Assembly: GCA_036478595.1 (NCBI GenBank)
Contig: JAZGEF010000059.1
Coordinates: forward strand, 1-64,000
From: Granulosicoccus sp036478595
GTDB taxonomy: Bacteria; Pseudomonadota; Gammaproteobacteria; Granulosicoccales; Granulosicoccaceae
Length of the DNA stretch: 64,000 nucleotides
Direction of reading: 5' to 3'
The stretch's first letter is position 1; the number at the start of each line of letters is the position of its first letter. Below, piece by piece: positions 52,157 to 59,870 of this stretch. The position numbers and the translations under genes are program-made. The notes under the pieces are model-generated. The model searched no databases. It saw only the letters and a program-made list of their open reading frames with translations, and was not told the origin of the DNA.

Positions 52157-52582
52157 ATGAAAGCACCAAAAACCTATTTATTAGAAAATCAAATTGGCCA
52201 TATCTTACGAAAGGTTAGCCAGCGCCACTCTGGTATCTTTGTTAGTCAAATGTCAACAGAACTAACACCCACGCGTTTTGCCGCGATGGCTAAACTATTA
52301 GAGCGCGGGCCACTTTCGCAAAATGAACTAGGTCGATTAACCGCAATGGATGTAGCCACCATAAAAGGTGTTGTAGATCGACTGCGCGTGCGCAAATTAG
52401 TCGACAGTAAAAAAGATCCGAAGGATGCAAGACGGCAACTTATTAAGCTTACGAATAAAGGAAAAACTGTGATGCGCGCAGCCATTCCTGATGCCCGGAG
52501 GGTAACAAAACTAACCCTGGACCCGTTGACCACGGCCGAGTCAAAACTTTTGACAAAGTTACTTAATAAGATAAGCATCTGA
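52157..52582 (+). CDS. MarR-family transcriptional regulator
   Basis: The 141-aa winged-helix regulator shows the MarR layout: LTPTRFAAMAKLLERGPLS, NELGRLTAMDVATIKGVVDRL as the recognition helix, and the DPKDARRQLIKLTNKGK wing. It is divergent from the enamidase gene at the edge of the N-heterocycle cluster. The nicotinate regulator NicR of Pseudomonas putida is also MarR-type and responds to 6-hydroxynicotinate; a similar role here is inferred from placement and the shared operator-like sites. Confidence 0.88.
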   Translation: MKAPKTYLLENQIGHILRKVSQRHSGIFVSQMSTELTPTRFAAMAKLLERGPLSQNELGRLTAMDVATIKGVVDRLRVRKLVDSKKDPKDARRQLIKLTNKGKTVMRAAIPDARRVTKLTLDPLTTAESKLLTKLLNKISI

Positions 52583-52606
52583 AAAATAATTTCTGTGACT
52601 GTTGAA

Positions 52607-52894
52607 ATGGCTGATACACAGTTTGATTCATTCGCTATCGACCTGGACGGAACATAGGTAGATTCTGTTGGCGACCTACACTGCGCACGGCATTAATGCA
52701 ACAAAGGATGGATCGTCAAGTTTCGAGCAAGGCTGAAGCTCTGCACTGGGTTAGAAGCGGCATGGAACGCCTGGTACGTTGAGCACTAACAGACGGCGTG
52801 GAAACAGTGGCAAAAGCGAATCTCTTTGATGTGGGTTTGCCGATTTTTGAAGAGGCTAATGCTAATAGCTTGGTAAACGTTCCAATGCTCTTTA
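52607..52894 (+). pseudogene. Phosphoglycolate phosphatase (gph) remnant
   Basis: From ATG 52607 the frame reads MADTQFDSFAIDLDGT, a TAG, then VDSVGDLHCA. This is the HAD nucleophile motif DLDGTLVDS of Gph with Leu turned into a stop. A little downstream, in another frame, it reads WVRSGMERLVR, a TGA, then ALTDGVETV and GLPIFEEANANSL, matching the Gph cap domain. The rest is gone. Stops, a frameshift and a deletion make it a clear pseudogene. Confidence 0.65.
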
Positions 52895-53003
52895 AAATCA
52901 TCGTCTATTTTAGAATTTAATCGTTTGCTAAATTGGAATGTTTTTTGGATCATCTGCGCCTAAGAATGAGCACGGTATTGTAGCTTCGTGGTGTTGTAGC
53001 AGA

Positions 53004-54116
53004 TCATAAGGCGCCACCATTAGTTAACTCCTTTTTCAATCGGCTTATCACCTCTTCGTGGAAGGCGTCTGCATAGGCGTCTGGCTGTTGACCTGCAATT
53101 CTGTGCCGTAGAGGATCTTCAGCTCGAATAGTAGAGCCAGACATTTCCTCCAGCATTGCGTGACCACAGAAAGGCACATACATTTCTGAATAGCCACCCT
53201 CGTGAGCGGCTACCAAACGGCCATCTGTGATATTCATGATTTCTTTTGTCATTAAGCGATAGGTTTCTGGCGAGCACATCATCCGGGCTAGAGGATCAAA
53301 TCCAGACGCATCAAAGCCACAAGCAATGATAACTAAATCAGCGTCAAATTCTTTAAGCTTTGGTATCACTAGTTGATTCATCGCAGCCATATACGCTTTA
53401 TGGCCGCAGCCAGGAGGCAAGGGGATATTCATGTTGAAGCCTTTACCCGCATCTTCGCCAATAACATCTGTAGCGCCGGTGTCTTGTGGGTAACAGTGAT
53501 CTTGATGAATAGAAATGGTTAATACATCATCACGATCTAGAAATATCGCCTCAGTGCCATTGCCGTGGTGAACATCCCAATCAACTACCGCGATCTTTTT
53601 CGCCAATTTCTTTATAAAAACTGATTCAATTGCTATGGCTATATTGGCAAGTAGGCAGAAACCGTTAGGCCAATCTGGTAAACAATGATGCCCAGGTGGG
53701 CGTGACAGAGCATAAGCGTTTCGGGCTTTTCCATTCAAAACCAGGTCGGCAGCGGTAATCACCAAACCCGCTGAAAGAGCCGCGATTTCGAATGAACCTG
53801 TACCAAAAGGGGTACGTAATCCTAGCTCCCCGCCGCCGTTATCTGACATCGATTTGAATTGCTCAATGTACTTTTGAGTATGCACTTGTAGCAGCTCATC
53901 CATTGTTGCGGGTGCCGCGCTTGTCATGTTGAGCTCAGTTGACAGGCCTGTCACGTCCATCAGGTTTTTTAAACGTCGCTTCGTCTCAGGTGCTTCAGGC
54001 AAACCTCCAGACACCATGGGCTGTACGAGGCCCCCAATGGGTGCTATGAATGCGTAATTACCACCAGCGTGCCAGAAACACTTTTCGTCCCATACAAAGG
54101 CGGTTTGTTTGTTCAT
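53004..54116 (-). CDS. Histone-deacetylase-family deacylase/amidohydrolase
   Basis: The 370-aa protein is a class II-like HDAC/acetylpolyamine amidohydrolase homologue. The active site is visible: SRPPGHHCLPDWPNGFCLL (His pair), VDWDVHHGNGTEAIF (Zn Asp and His), IACGFDASGFDPLARM (Zn Asp) and AHEGGYSEMYVPFCG (Tyr). Bacterial members remove acyl groups from polyamines, small amides or acyl-lysine. It lies 45 bp after the aconitase X gene and probably shares its transcript. The substrate is unknown. Confidence 0.88.
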   Translation of the reverse strand: MNKQTAFVWDEKCFWHAGGNYAFIAPIGGLVQPMVSGGLPEAPETKRRLKNLMDVTGLSTELNMTSAAPATMDELLQVHTQKYIEQFKSMSDNGGGELGLRTPFGTGSFEIAALSAGLVITAADLVLNGKARNAYALSRPPGHHCLPDWPNGFCLLANIAIAIESVFIKKLAKKIAVVDWDVHHGNGTEAIFLDRDDVLTISIHQDHCYPQDTGATDVIGEDAGKGFNMNIPLPPGCGHKAYMAAMNQLVIPKLKEFDADLVIIACGFDASGFDPLARMMCSPETYRLMTKEIMNITDGRLVAAHEGGYSEMYVPFCGHAMLEEMSGSTIRAEDPLRHRIAGQQPDAYADAFHEEVISRLKKELTNGGAL

Positions 54117-54161
54117 AGTTATTGTCCACTTACTGAAGCTGTAGGAAACGCAATGGCCAAT

Positions 54162-55934
54162 TTACTCTGATAGCCATTGTGGATAAACCATTGAGTTGAC
54201 ACTGTTGCATGCGGCATCAACACAGGCGGATAAACTGCCAAAATGCATATCTCGTTTAACTAATGCTGGGCCATAGTGTGCGTACTTTCCCGAGTTAGTC
54301 ATCAAATGTTTGGCACTCTCTGGTATAACAGGCTCGGTGATCATGCACCAGCAAGTATCGGTAATAAACTCGACACCAAACGATTCAAGTCGAGTTACGT
54401 AACCCGCCTCGCAGGCAGAGTCGTAAACATCACGCCCCATTGTTATCAGTAGCCGAACCCGATCATGTTTTGTTTTCTCGTGGCATAAGTTAACAAGCTT
54501 CTCACACTCTGTAATCGAAAAATGCGGATTACCAAGGCATATCATATCCACCGCTGGTGTTTGCGCAGTATTTAATTTTTTAAAACTGCCAAGTAATTGT
54601 TCCATAGTAACCATGTGGAAGTCTTCCAATAGTCCGTTCAATTCACAATACTGATCTGCAAGCTCAGCCTCTGGCGTCACTGAGTGTATATGAAACATCG
54701 AAGCAGAAGACGTTGTCGCAAACGCTGCACTAAACGCTTTGAGATCGTCCATCGAAGGTTGTAACGCCTCAAGCCCATAGATCATGGGTAGCTCGTTTGG
54801 TGTTTTCAAACCGACGTGATAGCCGAGCAAGGGCCAGAACGAATCATCGGGAGATTTGATTGTTGGCACTTGTATACAAACCGTTGGATTACGACCAGCG
54901 TCTAGATGGCCGCCGCTAGCTGGCGCACGAGCGGTAAGTGCGATAAAAATATCTAAAAAATCAGGGTACTTTTGTGTGCGCGCGCCTATAACACTATTAG
55001 CAAACATCACAGCGTTTGATTCGGCCCAAACGATCTGTTCGCCAAAAACTGGAGCAGTACTCAGTAAATAGGGGGCGCAGGTATAACTGGCGCGAGCGCC
55101 CATTTCTATAAAGGCATATGCTAACTGACTTGCAGGTATACCCATTTGTTTATCTACACCGTGATCTTGCCAACGACGTTCATCGATCGATATTGAATTA
55201 AGTGTGGTCGGTATTCGAACCTTTGCGTTCCGTTTAAGCAATTCTTGGGCGAATTTGAGGCTGGAAGGACCGTGATAAATACAGGCGTCAATGTGTGCTT
55301 GGTGCACATCAATGAGCCTATCAGCACCTTGTATTGTTGCGATACGCAGTATTATCTGCATAGCCATTTTGGCGGCATCACCAAACAAGCCGTTTAGAAC
55401 CTGTTGATCATGTCTGCTTAGTGAAATATGACTTGTGTCGGTAGCAGCTGCGTAAACAGGGGGTTGATTACCACTTGATGGTGGTGATAGCTCGTTGTTA
55501 GATAACTGCAGCTTGGAATGAGAAATTGCTACCTCCGCGCCTGTTACTAATTGCTTGGAATCAGCTGTGCTGATTCGTAGGACGGGCAGCGATCGATCAA
55601 ACATCGCCTCAGCAACTAAAACACCCAAAGTCAAAATATCTTCTGCTTCAGTGAACACGAGTGCGGCAGGCGCGCAGTCATTTATAAGTAGTTCCAACAA
55701 TGCACCACTACCTGAGCACGAACCGCGGCCGCTAGGTATTACCAGTACCTTACCGCTAACATTTTCGCCGAACAGCGGGTGGTGTTCATCGATGACATTG
55801 CCGTTTAACGGGTCAACTCCACCCCAAAAGCTGATGCCAACATCTGATACCAGAAGCTCACCACTGGCTGCTCCGCTTACCAATACGGATCCAGTAATGT
55901 GTTTTTCAGACGATAGTGCGTGATTGTCAGCCAT
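54162..55934 (-). CDS. Aconitase X, fused small (DUF126) and large (DUF521) domains
   Basis: The 590-aa protein has the swivelling small domain first (about 10-140: SGAASGELLVSDVGISFWGG, VIPSGRGSCSGSGALLELL). The large domain follows (about 170-585: IDVHQAHIDACIYHGPSSLK, ARAPASGGHLDAGRNP, CLGNPHFSITECEKL). Characterised aconitase X enzymes dehydrate cis-3-hydroxy-L-proline, or mevalonate 5-phosphate in archaea. In the bacterial type a hydroxyproline-like substrate is most likely, but no proline-catabolic partner is next to it. Confidence 0.85.
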   Translation of the reverse strand: MADNHALSSEKHITGSVLVSGAASGELLVSDVGISFWGGVDPLNGNVIDEHHPLFGENVSGKVLVIPSGRGSCSGSGALLELLINDCAPAALVFTEAEDILTLGVLVAEAMFDRSLPVLRISTADSKQLVTGAEVAISHSKLQLSNNELSPPSSGNQPPVYAAATDTSHISLSRHDQQVLNGLFGDAAKMAMQIILRIATIQGADRLIDVHQAHIDACIYHGPSSLKFAQELLKRNAKVRIPTTLNSISIDERRWQDHGVDKQMGIPASQLAYAFIEMGARASYTCAPYLLSTAPVFGEQIVWAESNAVMFANSVIGARTQKYPDFLDIFIALTARAPASGGHLDAGRNPTVCIQVPTIKSPDDSFWPLLGYHVGLKTPNELPMIYGLEALQPSMDDLKAFSAAFATTSSASMFHIHSVTPEAELADQYCELNGLLEDFHMVTMEQLLGSFKKLNTAQTPAVDMICLGNPHFSITECEKLVNLCHEKTKHDRVRLLITMGRDVYDSACEAGYVTRLESFGVEFITDTCWCMITEPVIPESAKHLMTNSGKYAHYGPALVKRDMHFGSLSACVDAACNSVNSMVYPQWLSE

Positions 55935-56217
55935 TACTTACTCTTATACCACCGGCAATCACGATAATACATTCAGTGCCTTGCATTAATTCGATCCGTG
56001 GAACGATAATCCAAGCTGAATACATTATGTATCAGTCACTACTGATACAGCTAGAGATGTTTTTTCCCTCAAGGGCACATTCTTACACCTCTACTGGCCA
56101 TAGAGAAAGTACACACGCCGGCATAATAAAAACGCAGTTGACGTCGGAACACTGGCTTCACATGATGTCAATGTCAGACAACGCGTACGCTGCGATCGGA
56201 TTGATTCGACACTCTTT
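55935..56217. other. Intergenic region, probably decayed sequence
   Basis: No intact gene is present. It presumably includes the aconitase X promoter. On the minus strand scattered stretches (VKPVFRRQLRFYYAG, interrupted by stops) could be the C-terminal remains of the AbiEi-like remnant that follows. Confidence 0.3.
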
Positions 56218-56487
56218 TCAGGATTTTGTACTTAAGGTACAGAGCGAGGTAGTAACAACGGCGCTGGAGGAGCCAACAAAGCTAACGTCGGCTGCACTTA
56301 AGAGCCCGACATAGTAGGGCAGCGCAAGCGTCTTGTGTAGATAGGTGTTCAGCCACGACTCAATCGGCGGGGCTCTACTGCTGATATACTGCAGTGGTAC
56401 GATTCCCCAATGATCAGAACCCCGAGACAACGCAATAACCGTCCTCGACGTTGTTATCGATGTAGCGCTTGGTATAAGCGTGGGCAT
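56218..56487 (-). pseudogene. AbiEi-like antitoxin remnant
   Basis: The frame contains VIALSRGSDHWGIVPLQY, RAPPIESWLNTYL and LALPYYVGLLSAA, closely recalling the R.WIVPPEYRS.GAPP..WI..L....YYVGLLSAAALHGASHQ segment of AbiEi-type antitoxins of type IV toxin-antitoxin systems. Similarity breaks off right after LLSAA, and the expected LHGASHQ is garbled (DVSFVGSSSAVVTT). No AbiEii nucleotidyltransferase toxin gene is nearby. It is likely a dead defence-module fragment. Confidence 0.45.
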
Positions 56488-56554
56488 TTGTCATTCACGT
56501 CCATGTGAAATATCAATATTGTTAGGGAAAATCCACGATACTACAAAGTGCCAT

Positions 56555-56579
56555 CCCCAGCAGATTGGGGCAGTTTTTT
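56555..56579 (+). terminator. Terminator-like hairpin with T run
   Basis: CCCCA (56555-56559) pairs with TGGGG (56566-56570), followed by CAG and six T. It fits a plus-strand intrinsic terminator, but no intact plus-strand gene precedes it. Confidence 0.45.
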
Positions 56580-56582
56580 ATG

Positions 56583-56629
56583 CTTACCACCTCACGTCGA
56601 GTCAATTGAAACTCGACGCGGGCGGTAAG
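56583..56629. other. Long imperfect hairpin downstream of the OmpA-like gene
   Basis: Outer arms CTTACCACC and GGCGGTAAG (one G-U type mismatch) enclose perfect inner arms CGTCGAGT and ACTCGACG around an 8-nt loop. It starts about 20 nt after the stop of the lipoprotein gene on the minus strand, so it may end or protect that mRNA. Confidence 0.5.
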
Positions 56630-56648
56630 GCTAACTTCTCGGATCAAA

Positions 56649-57167
56649 CTATATGCCGTTAAGCTTTTCGAAAACCACTTCAACACGACGGTTCGCCTGG
56701 CGACCCGGCAAAGTATCGTTAGAAGCGACAGGTTGGGTTTCACCTAAGCCATTTGTTTTAATGCGAGATTCGGCAACGCCAAAGCTCATCAGAGCTTCCT
56801 TAACTGATTGCGATCGTGCTTCTGAAAGCATCTGGTTATAGGATTGCTCACCAGTGTGATCAGTGTGTCCTTCCACAACCGCAATACGCTGTGGGTTCTT
56901 CTTCAAGTAGTCCGCGGCTTTCGCCATTGTACCTGACGCATTCTGGTGCAGAGTCGCTTCTTCGAAATCAAAAAGCACATCGTTAATAGTCAGTACTGGA
57001 CCACGGGAAGATTTGGTAAGCTCAAAATGTGCGGCATAGGCAGGAGTTGCGGGCTCAACCTTAGGCGCGCTGCCACAAGCAGTTAGTGTTGCACTCAAAG
57101 CGACTAGTGCCACTAGACGTAGAGCTGAAGTTCGATTAAGGCGAAGAGCTGTAGATCGTGTTGTCAT
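56649..57167 (-). CDS. OmpA-family peptidoglycan-binding lipoprotein
   Basis: The 172-aa outer-membrane protein has a lipobox in its signal peptide (LVALSATLTAC; Cys near residue 32) and a short linker. A complete OmpA-like domain follows (about 60-168), with VLFDFEEATLHQNASGTMAKA, VVEGHTDHTGEQSYN, LSEARSQSVKEALMSFGV and RQANRRVEVVF. The domain holds the Asp and Arg that bind diaminopimelate. It resembles Pal/YiaD-type anchors; no tol genes are nearby. Confidence 0.9.
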   Translation of the reverse strand: MTTRSTALRLNRTSALRLVALVALSATLTACGSAPKVEPATPAYAAHFELTKSSRGPVLTINDVLFDFEEATLHQNASGTMAKAADYLKKNPQRIAVVEGHTDHTGEQSYNQMLSEARSQSVKEALMSFGVAESRIKTNGLGETQPVASNDTLPGRQANRRVEVVFEKLNGI

Positions 57168-57575
57168 GTAAACCTCGGTATATGTATGTATTGGTGACGG
57201 TAGTAATGTTTCTAGTTTTTTCTCTGTTCATAATTGCTAGCGGCCCGAACACAGACAACATGACGGGCACTTATCATTGCTTAACATCCATATTTGGTTA
57301 TAGGATGGCTGCAATTCGCATTGAATCAAAGGTTTGCGTGCTTACACGGGTAATTTCTGTGCGGTTATACGGTAATATTTGGGCGATTTAATGACAACAG
57401 AATGAGACATGGATCATGTGAATCTGTACTAATTTTTTGAACTCGAATACTATTATTGTGACCACGTAGGCAATGGCATTTCCATAATTTTATCGAGCAA
57501 CATATCCCATCTGGTGTGTCAGTAGCATGCCTACAGAACCTCGCATAAAAACTCGTGCTCGCTCATGTGGCTTTT
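57168..57575. other. Intergenic region without recognised genes
   Basis: Nothing coding is supported. It should contain the promoter of the OmpA-like gene. A short plus-strand frame at 57158-57391 has no family resemblance. Confidence 0.3.
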
Positions 57576-57694
57576 TTAACAAATCAGCGCCGATTCCAAC
57601 CTTACATTGCCACGGCCCATCGGTGCCACCATTTCCTTGTATGCATTGTTGATCTGTTCGAGCGGCTTGATGCGCGTTATAATGGGCTCATTAA
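57576..57694 (-). pseudogene. Possible C-terminal remnant of a zinc-type alcohol dehydrogenase
   Basis: About 38 codons read NEPIITRIKPLEQINNAYKE, then MVAPMGRGNVRL, up to a stop at 57576. The pattern resembles the end of medium-chain dehydrogenases (PL..IN.A...M..G..RGRVVL). It has no start codon or cofactor domain and directly abuts the IlvD-like gene. The call rests on a short match. Confidence 0.35.
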
Positions 57695-57719
57695 CTAATA
57701 CAGAGTGCTAAACCCTCCA

Positions 57720-59591
57720 ATGACCAACAAATCAAAAGCGGTGCTTTTCGACAAAAACCCAGGGCGCAACGCTCAAACCTATGGTATTGCGCGGGAACTC
57801 AATACCGATATGGACCTAATTCACGAGCCATCAGTTGGCGTGATCGGCACCAAAGGCGATAGCCAGTGCTACCTGGGCGTACAAAGGAAGGTCGAGGTAA
57901 TCCATGAGCAATTACGACAACGCTTGGGGCGCGATGATGGACAAATGCCAATGCGCCTGGTGCAACCTGAATATACGGTGGCAACATCTGATGGCATGCG
58001 CAATGGCACACGAGAAATGCGCTACTCGCTGATTGGTCGCGAAGTCACGCACGATACCGTCTGTGAGCATCTCAGCGCGAGTGGCCTGGAAGGCACTATT
58101 GCGGTTGTCGCCTGCGACAAACCACCCGTGGGTACATTAGCGGGTTTGCTCGAGCACAATCGACCAGCCATAATTATGTCAGATGGCCCAATTCGCCCTG
58201 GCAAAGACTCAGCAACCGAGCAGCCAATCGATATCATCACAGGCTTTCAGGTGGCAGCCAACACCGATGTCGATTTCAAAAAACGTATATCGCGTGAAGC
58301 GTGCCCTGGATACGGTAGCTGCGGAGGCATGTTTACCTACAACACCATGCAAACTTTTATTGGCGTGGTTGGTATGCAGCCTTTAAACATGGTTTCACCG
58401 CCATCTGATGACCCACGTCGCATGGAAGAATTTCCAGAGCAACTGGTTAGTTACCTTCAAGGCATGATCAAGCGTGGCGATACGCCTCGAGATATCGTCA
58501 GCCGAGATTCAATTCGAAATGCGTTGATCGTCTCTATGGCTGTGGGCGGATCAACGAACGTCATGCTGCACGCACCGGAGATTGCACGCGCGGCAGGATT
58601 CCGCAGTTTTTCAGAAGACATCATGTCTCCTGAGGAATTCAATCATTTGTCACAAAACGTGGTCCCTGTGTTAACCGATGCTCGACCATATGGCGTGTAC
58701 TCCATGGTAGATATCGATGAAAATGGTGGGGTACAAGTTATTGTTAAAGCACTGATGGATGCAGGCTTACTTAATGGCGACACATTAACCTGCACAGGGG
58801 AGACTCTGGCAGAACAGGTAACAAGGCTCAATACCTCAGAGCCCGATGGCACCGTTGTTTACCCGGTTGAAAATCCGTACAAGCCAACCGGTGGTCTGCG
58901 TGTACTGGGTGGCAATCTATCGCCAGAATTCAGCGCCGTGCTTAAGCTTGCAGGTGTTGAAGGAGGCTTGGAAGACAATCGATTTGTAGGCCGTGCACGT
59001 ATCTTCAATGGCGAGCAAGATTTACTTAATGCATTGGAAGCCAATCCGGATCAGTTTTCAGATCATGACATGGTGATCGTACGGTATGAAGGCCCTAGTG
59101 GTGCACCAGGAATGCCTGAAATGCTTGATTCTACCTCTCGCATTACCACCCTGTGCCGTGAAAAAGAAATTGTCGTGGGCTTAATGACAGACGCACGTTT
59201 CTCAGGCGGCTCTGTTGGATTAGTGATTGGCCATGTAGGGCCAGAAGCTGCACTTGGTGGCCCGATAGCATTCGTTGAAGATGGTGATGAGATTGTTGTT
59301 GATTTGGATGCTAATGAAATCAATTGCACAGCACTGAGTGATGCCGCAACGCTTAATACCCGCAAAATAGCATGGGAAAAAGTGGTTTCAGAGCATGGCG
59401 GCACGCACCCATTGTGCGGAGAAGTCGATACGCGCTTGTTGAATCGCATGCGATTATCGGCTGTGTCGGCCGTTTACGGCGCTGGTATGCATCCCGACAG
59501 ACAGCTCTGGGTACCACAGCCACGTAATGCTGAAAAGAGCGGTTTTATACCTCAGAACAAATACCGAAAAGGATCGCAGAAGGCTTTCTAA
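57720..59591 (+). CDS. IlvD/Edd-family dehydratase
   Basis: The 623-aa Fe-S dehydratase acts on a 2,3-dihydroxy acid. Cluster and metal residues can be placed. They are the Cys in GDSQCYLGVQRK, the Asp in TSDGMRNGTREMRYSLIGRE, CDK in VVACDKPPVG (a modified Lys in the family), and the Cys in ACPGYGSCGGMFTYNTMQ. It is divergent from textbook IlvD (DKPPVG rather than DK..PGM), so it may be a sugar-acid or specialised dihydroxy-acid dehydratase rather than the valine/isoleucine enzyme. ATG 57720 is chosen; GTG 57705 is possible. Remnants flank it on both sides. Confidence 0.82.
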   Translation: MTNKSKAVLFDKNPGRNAQTYGIARELNTDMDLIHEPSVGVIGTKGDSQCYLGVQRKVEVIHEQLRQRLGRDDGQMPMRLVQPEYTVATSDGMRNGTREMRYSLIGREVTHDTVCEHLSASGLEGTIAVVACDKPPVGTLAGLLEHNRPAIIMSDGPIRPGKDSATEQPIDIITGFQVAANTDVDFKKRISREACPGYGSCGGMFTYNTMQTFIGVVGMQPLNMVSPPSDDPRRMEEFPEQLVSYLQGMIKRGDTPRDIVSRDSIRNALIVSMAVGGSTNVMLHAPEIARAAGFRSFSEDIMSPEEFNHLSQNVVPVLTDARPYGVYSMVDIDENGGVQVIVKALMDAGLLNGDTLTCTGETLAEQVTRLNTSEPDGTVVYPVENPYKPTGGLRVLGGNLSPEFSAVLKLAGVEGGLEDNRFVGRARIFNGEQDLLNALEANPDQFSDHDMVIVRYEGPSGAPGMPEMLDSTSRITTLCREKEIVVGLMTDARFSGGSVGLVIGHVGPEAALGGPIAFVEDGDEIVVDLDANEINCTALSDAATLNTRKIAWEKVVSEHGGTHPLCGEVDTRLLNRMRLSAVSAVYGAGMHPDRQLWVPQPRNAEKSGFIPQNKYRKGSQKAF

Positions 59592-59609
59592 ACAGTCAAT
59601 ACCGCGGGG

Positions 59610-59870
59610 ATGAGCCTCATCGAAGATCAGCACCTTATATGTAGCTCTAAAGTATCGTTTGCCAGTGACACTGGTTACACACAAATTCAAGCATTAATTG
59701 GCCAAGGTGTGGTCGGTAATTTTCGTGAACCTAATGTTATGCGCTTTGGATTTACCCCACTGTATATCAACCAAACTGATGTAGTAAGTGCTGTTGATAC
59801 TATCGAAGAAATTATCGGAGATAAAAGCTGGGATCAAGAGCTATTTAAACAACGCGGGGAAGTAAGCTGA
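59610..59870 (+). pseudogene. kynU: Kynureninase, C-terminal remnant
   Basis: The last 70-75 residues of kynureninase are preserved: SKVSFASDTGYTQIQALIGQ, GVVGNFREPNVMRFGFTPLY and WDQELFKQRGEV. The PLP domain with its lysine, some 330 residues, is missing; the frame begins 18 nt after the dehydratase stop with an unrelated leader. A deletion has fused the two regions. The stop abuts the ATG of kynA (shared A), so the peptide may still be translated ahead of kynA. Confidence 0.8.

Noticed and set aside
55916..56314. A 132-codon plus-strand frame after aconitase X
   Set aside because: It overlaps the start of the aconitase X gene and runs antisense to the AbiEi-like remnant. No motif was recognised.
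57158..57391. A 77-codon plus-strand frame with a hydrophobic start
   Set aside because: It begins inside the lipoprotein gene's start region, has no ribosome site and no resemblance to a known small membrane protein.
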